Shown one piece after another: positions 51,386 to 55,042 of a stretch of 55,042 nt of DNA (positions within the stretch are counted from its first letter, which is position 1; each line of letters starts with the position of its first letter). The position numbers and the translations under genes are program-made. The DNA is from Hyphomicrobiales bacterium (GTDB lineage: Bacteria > Pseudomonadota > Alphaproteobacteria > Rhizobiales > Rhizobiaceae), in the NCBI GenBank assembly GCA_900471525.1, contig UCEZ01000009.1, forward strand, positions 919-55,960, written 5' to 3'. The notes beneath the pieces are model-generated. The model had not been told where the DNA came from. It did no database searches and saw nothing but the letters and a program-made list of their open reading frames with translations.

Positions 51386-53160
51386 GTACAAAGACTGAGC
51401 GCCGCCTGCGCTCGCAGGACTGGTTCGACAACCCTAATCATATCGACATGACGGCGCTCTATTTGGAACGCTTCATGAATTACGGGGTAACACCGGAGGA
51501 ACTGCGCTCCGGCAAACCGATCATCGGCATCGCCCAGAGCGGCAGCGACCTCACGCCCTGCAACCGCGTCCATATCGAGCTGGCAAAGCGCGTGCGCGAT
51601 GGCATTCGTGATGCGGGCGGCATCCCGATCGAATTTCCCACGCACCCCCTCTTCGAAAACTGCAAGCGCCCCACGGCAGCACTCGACCGCAATCTCGCCT
51701 ATCTCGGCCTCGTGGAAATCCTTTACGGCTATCCGCTCGACGGCGTCGTGCTCACGACCGGCTGCGACAAGACCACGCCTTCGGCGATCATGGCGGCCTC
51801 GACGGTCGATATTCCGGCGATCGTGCTGTCCGGCGGACCGATGCTCGACGGTTGGCATGAGGGTAAGCTTGCCGGCTCCGGCTTGGCGATCTGGCAGTCG
51901 CGCCGCAAGCTGGCGGCAGGCGAAATCGACGAGGAGGAATTTCTGCAGACTGCACTCGATTCGGCGCCTTCCGTCGGCCATTGCAATACGATGGGCACCG
52001 CTTCGACCATGAATGCGCTGGCCGAAGCGCTTGGCCTGTCGCTGACGGGCTGCGGCAATATTCCGGCCGCCTACCGCGAACGCGGCCAGATGGCCTATCG
52101 CACCGGCCGCCGCGCGGTCGAGATTGTGCTCGAAGACCTGAAGCCGTCGGATATCCTGACACGCGAGGCCTTCCTCAACGCCATCAAGACCAATTCGGCA
52201 ATTGGCGGCTCGACCAACGCCCAACCGCATCTTGCCGCCATGGCGAAGCATGCGGGCGTCGAACTTTATCCCGAAGACTGGCAGGTGCACGGTTTCGACA
52301 TTCCGTTGCTCGCAAATGTGCAGCCGGCGGGCGCCTATCTTGGCGAGAAGTTCCACCGTGCCGGCGGCACGCCCGCGATCATGTGGGAACTGCTGCACGC
52401 CGGCAAGCTCAACGGTGACTGTCGCACCGTCACCGGCAAGCGCATGGCGGACAATCTCAAGGGCAGGGAGGCGCGCGACCGCGATGTCATCAAGCCCTAT
52501 GACCAGCCGCTGAAAGCGCGCGTAGGCTTCCTTGTGCTCAAGGGCAATCTCTTCGATTTCGCCATCATGAAGATGAGCGTCGTGTCGGAAGATTTCCGCG
52601 AACGTTATCTGCAGGAACCGGGCCGCGAAGGCATCTTTGAAGGCAAGGCCGTGGTTTTCGACGGCTCCGAGGATTATCACAAGCGCATCAACGATCCCGC
52701 GCTCGGCATTGACGAGAATACGATCCTTGCCATTCGCGGCGCGGGTCCCGTCGGCTGGCCGGGCTCCGCGGAGGTCGTCAACATGCAGCCGCCCGACCAT
52801 ATTCTGAAGCGCGGCATCAAGAGCCTGCCGACGATCGGCGACGGGCGTCAGTCCGGAACCTCTGACAGTCCCTCGATCCTCAATGCGTCGCCGGAAAGTG
52901 CAGCTGGCGGCGGGCTTGCCTGGCTGAGGACGGGCGACATCATCCGCATTGATTTCAACCAGGGCCGTTGCGACATGCTAGTCGATGATGCCGAAATCGA
53001 GCGGCGCAAGGGCGACGGTATTCCGCCGGTGCCGGCCGATGCGACGCCGTGGCAGCGCATCTATCGCAGCTCCGTGACACAGCTCTCAGATGGCGCGGTG
53101 ATCGAGGGGGCAGCTGACTTCCGCCAGATCGCCAAAAATCCACCGAGGCACAACCACTAG
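51382..53160 (+). CDS. IlvD/Edd-family aldonate dehydratase
   Basis: The 592-residue enzyme has the Fe-S cysteines of the family by position: Cys60 (DLTPCNRVH), Cys128 (TTGCDKTTPS) and Cys201 (GHCNTMGTAST). It also has the NAIKTNSAIGGSTNAQPHL and GGRLxWLRTGD-like segments (GGGLAWLRTGDIIRID) of pentonate/xylonate dehydratases. This group turns aldonates into 2-keto-3-deoxy acids; length equals XylD-type enzymes. The ATG overlaps the FAH stop. The GC content and codon use are more regular than in the flanking genes of the cluster, so it may have a different history. Confidence 0.88.
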   Translation: MSTKTERRLRSQDWFDNPNHIDMTALYLERFMNYGVTPEELRSGKPIIGIAQSGSDLTPCNRVHIELAKRVRDGIRDAGGIPIEFPTHPLFENCKRPTAALDRNLAYLGLVEILYGYPLDGVVLTTGCDKTTPSAIMAASTVDIPAIVLSGGPMLDGWHEGKLAGSGLAIWQSRRKLAAGEIDEEEFLQTALDSAPSVGHCNTMGTASTMNALAEALGLSLTGCGNIPAAYRERGQMAYRTGRRAVEIVLEDLKPSDILTREAFLNAIKTNSAIGGSTNAQPHLAAMAKHAGVELYPEDWQVHGFDIPLLANVQPAGAYLGEKFHRAGGTPAIMWELLHAGKLNGDCRTVTGKRMADNLKGREARDRDVIKPYDQPLKARVGFLVLKGNLFDFAIMKMSVVSEDFRERYLQEPGREGIFEGKAVVFDGSEDYHKRINDPALGIDENTILAIRGAGPVGWPGSAEVVNMQPPDHILKRGIKSLPTIGDGRQSGTSDSPSILNASPESAAGGGLAWLRTGDIIRIDFNQGRCDMLVDDAEIERRKGDGIPPVPADATPWQRIYRSSVTQLSDGAVIEGAADFRQIAKNPPRHNH

Positions 53161-53169
53161 GAAACACAC

Positions 53170-54600
53170 ATGTTCAAGAACCTTATCGCAGGTGAGTGGA
53201 TTCATGGAAGCGATGCTATCCGCAACCTCAACCCCTCTGATACCAATGACCTCGTCGGCGAGTATTCCCGCGCGTCAGTGGACGATACAAAATTAGCAAT
53301 CGAGGCAGCAAAGACAGCATTTCCAGCGTGGTCACGCTCGAGCATTCTGGAGCGTCATGCAATTTTGAGAAGTACCGCCAACGAAATCTTATCTCGCAAG
53401 GAAGAGCTTGGTCGTCTGCTTTCTCGAGAGGAAGGAAAGACGCTGGCTGAGGGTGTTGGCGAAACCATACGCGCCAGCCAAATATTTGATTTCTTTGCAG
53501 GAGAGTGCTTGCGTCTGACCGGCGACGTTGTGCCTTCCGCGCGACCTGGCGTGAGCGTCGATATTACCCGCGAGCCAGTTGGGGTTGTCGGCATCATCAC
53601 GCCATGGAACTTTCCGATTGCCATTCCTGCCTGGAAGATTGCTCCCGCTTTGTGCTACGGGAACACCGTAGTCTTCAAGCCGGCGGAGTTGGTGCCAGGT
53701 AGCGCTTGGTCGATCGTCGACATTCTTCACCGCGCCGGGCTGCCCAAGGGGGTTCTGAACCTCGTTATGGGCAAGGGTTCAGTAGTGGGCCAGACTATGC
53801 TCGACAGCGTCGATGTGAATGCGATCACATTCACAGGATCCACGAACATCGGAAAGCAGGTTGCGATGACTTCCGTCGAACATAATCGGCGGTTCCAACT
53901 CGAGATGGGTGGCAAAAACCCCTTTGTCGTTCTTGATGACGCAGATCTTTCCGTTGCAGTTGAAGCGGCCGTCAATTCTGCGTTCTACTCTACGGGACAA
54001 CGTTGCACGGCGTCGTCGCGTCTCATTGTTACTGAAGGAATTCATGACCGGTTCGTTGCAGCAATGAGCGAACGTATGAAGTCTCTCGTGATCGGCGATG
54101 CGCTGAAACCGGATACGAACATCGGGCCCGTTGTCGATCAAAGTCAGCTGCAGCAAGATATCGACTATATCAATATCGGCAAAAAAGAGGGTGCGAAGCT
54201 TTCCTTTGGCGGTGAGATGCTCGAAGGCCCCACCCCGGGCTTCTACTTCCAGCCGGCGCTTTTCACCGAAGCCACCAACCAAATGCGCATCTCCCGTGAG
54301 GAGATCTTCGGCCCGGTAGCGTCGGTGATCCGGGTTAGGGACTACGAAGAAGCACTCGCAACGGCGAATGACACGCCCTTCGGACTATCATCTGGTATTG
54401 CCACCACCAGTTTGAAATATGCGACACACTTCAAACGAAACGCCGAGGCCGGAATGGTGATGGTCAACCTACCGACGGCAGGTGTGGATTTCCACGTTCC
54501 GTTCGGCGGCCGAAAAGCATCTTCGTTCGGCCCACGAGAGCAGGGGAAATATGCTGCGGAGTTTTTCACCACTGTGAAGACAGCTTACACCCAAGCCTGA
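53170..54600 (+). CDS. Aldehyde dehydrogenase, probable 2-oxoglutarate semialdehyde dehydrogenase
   Basis: The 476-residue NAD(P)-dependent enzyme has PVGVVGIITPWNFPIAIPAWK, FTGSTNIGKQV, the base Glu in LEMGGKNP and catalytic Cys279 in STGQRCTASSR, then EEIFGPVASV. It groups with succinate-semialdehyde/2,5-dioxopentanoate dehydrogenases. At the end of an operon with a IlvD-type dehydratase and an XylX-like protein, it most likely oxidises 2-oxoglutarate semialdehyde to 2-oxoglutarate, completing a Weimberg-type route. It lies 9 bases after the dehydratase stop and is followed by a hairpin terminator. Confidence 0.9.
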   Translation: MFKNLIAGEWIHGSDAIRNLNPSDTNDLVGEYSRASVDDTKLAIEAAKTAFPAWSRSSILERHAILRSTANEILSRKEELGRLLSREEGKTLAEGVGETIRASQIFDFFAGECLRLTGDVVPSARPGVSVDITREPVGVVGIITPWNFPIAIPAWKIAPALCYGNTVVFKPAELVPGSAWSIVDILHRAGLPKGVLNLVMGKGSVVGQTMLDSVDVNAITFTGSTNIGKQVAMTSVEHNRRFQLEMGGKNPFVVLDDADLSVAVEAAVNSAFYSTGQRCTASSRLIVTEGIHDRFVAAMSERMKSLVIGDALKPDTNIGPVVDQSQLQQDIDYINIGKKEGAKLSFGGEMLEGPTPGFYFQPALFTEATNQMRISREEIFGPVASVIRVRDYEEALATANDTPFGLSSGIATTSLKYATHFKRNAEAGMVMVNLPTAGVDFHVPFGGRKASSFGPREQGKYAAEFFTTVKTAYTQA

Positions 54601-54620
54601 TTTCGAAGTGCTCATTAAAT

Positions 54621-54647
54621 GGCCTCCGGTGTGATACACCGGAGGCC
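54621..54647 (+). terminator. Rho-independent-like terminator of the catabolic operon
   Basis: A perfect 12-bp stem (GGCCTCCGGTGT paired with ACACCGGAGGCC, loop GAT) begins 20 bases after the aldehyde dehydrogenase stop. The following tract (AAGAAGTTTGTGTTT) is only moderately T-rich. Confidence 0.7.
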
Positions 54648-54769
54648 AAGAAGTTTGTGTTTGAGTTAAGTCACGCCCCTACAAGCAGGCTCAAGGCCGG
54701 GAATATGTGAGGCTCTTCACGAGGTGCTCGTACGAGCCCTTCCAATACGTAAAATCACATCGCTCTCTT

Positions 54770-55042
54770 TTACGTCTTCGGCATCTTGTCGAATTTTGGC
54801 AGTGCCGGATCGATTTGATCCCAGGAATGCCCGGCTGCCGTCCAGCACACCAGTTGTGGTTTGTAGCGGCTTGGATCGTCGAGGCTGACAGGCGTTGTCG
54901 TGAACAAATCCGGGATGTCAGGAAATGTCATGTAAACGTGAGAACCGCATGTTGGGCAAAAGGCGGGACGCTTGGCGGTTCTGCCTTCGCCGGCGATCTG
55001 CTAATGCGATACGCTTCCCTCGACCGTGAGCGCAACGAATGG
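54770..55042 (-). pseudogene. GFA/CENP-V-family gene, C-terminal part with in-frame stop
   Basis: On the minus strand the last 77 codons match the GFA (glutathione-dependent formaldehyde-activating enzyme-like) family: RPAFCPTCGSHVYMTFPDIPDL with the Zn-binding CxxC, then TTTPVSLDDPSRYKPQLVCWTAAG. Within the same frame an amber codon interrupts at 55001-55003, and coding similarity continues before it (LTVEGSVSH). The start lies outside the window. Unless the stop is a sequencing error, the gene is broken. Confidence 0.65.

Noticed and set aside
51241..52800. Minus-strand frame of 519 codons opposite the FAH and IlvD/Edd genes
   Set aside because: The plus strand encodes unmistakable dehydratase motifs across the same bases; the antisense frame has none.

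Overview
The window looks like an accessory-rich stretch of an alphaproteobacterial replicon, most likely from the Rhizobiales (Rhizobium/Agrobacterium-like). The lineage call is an inference. It rests on the ETF/ETF-ubiquinone oxidoreductase pair, a DUF1127 protein, rhizobial-style RTX debris, Tat signals on ABC binding proteins, and a generally GC-rich coding style broken by AT-rich patches. No rRNA, tRNA or CRISPR array was found.

Layout. (1) 1-2400: end of etfA overlapping ETF-QO, then a GlcG/HbpS-like protein. (2) 2401-5960: a junk-rich junction with truncated genes, then a LysR regulator facing an exported SnoaL-like protein. (3) 5956-18868: an aromatic catabolic block. It holds a MarR regulator divergent from gentisate dioxygenase, a DinB/MDMPI-like protein, fumarylpyruvate hydrolase and a zeta-GST maleylpyruvate isomerase; then an AraC regulator, a complete branched-chain-amino-acid-type ABC importer, an aryl-aldehyde dehydrogenase, an aryl-alcohol dehydrogenase and a DoxX protein. 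Together these could carry an aryl alcohol through aldehyde and gentisate to fumarate plus pyruvate. (4) 19075-22968: the C-terminal half of an AceE-like E1 gene, then two divergent citrate synthase paralogues, one with an N-terminal DNA-binding domain. (5) 23169-26754: a DUF1127 protein, an RTX remnant, a YbaY-like exported protein and a HipA-type kinase with an AbiEi-like N-terminus behind tandem operator-like repeats.

(6) 27334-33111 is the most unusual part: a tight cluster of cytochrome P450, cyclooxygenase-like heme peroxidase, Tat-exported caspase-fold protease and exported alpha/beta hydrolase. It resembles a split fungal Ppo (dioxygenase plus P450) oxylipin synthase with a lipase and a protease attached. 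A tyrosine-recombinase remnant beside a long palindrome lies just downstream. (7) 34140-40307: a membrane/coiled-coil protein, a class III nucleotide cyclase, an AlbA_2/Schlafen-type ATP-binding protein and several gene stubs.

(8) 40484-54647: a catabolic regulon. A polyamine-type ABC importer is followed by a class III aminotransferase, GntR regulator, aldose dehydrogenase (AKR), HIBADH-like reductase, SMP-30 lactonase, FAH-family dehydratase, IlvD/Edd dehydratase and aldehyde dehydrogenase. The last enzymes match a Weimberg-type oxidative pentose route to 2-oxoglutarate. A motif GTATAC(A/T)TTAT recurs in front of the transporter, in two places before the aminotransferase and before the FAH gene, so one regulator (the GntR) probably controls all of them. 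The aminotransferase and transporter type suggest an amino-containing sugar or polyol. The right edge carries an interrupted GFA-family gene. All homology calls come from reading motifs by eye; no database search was run.
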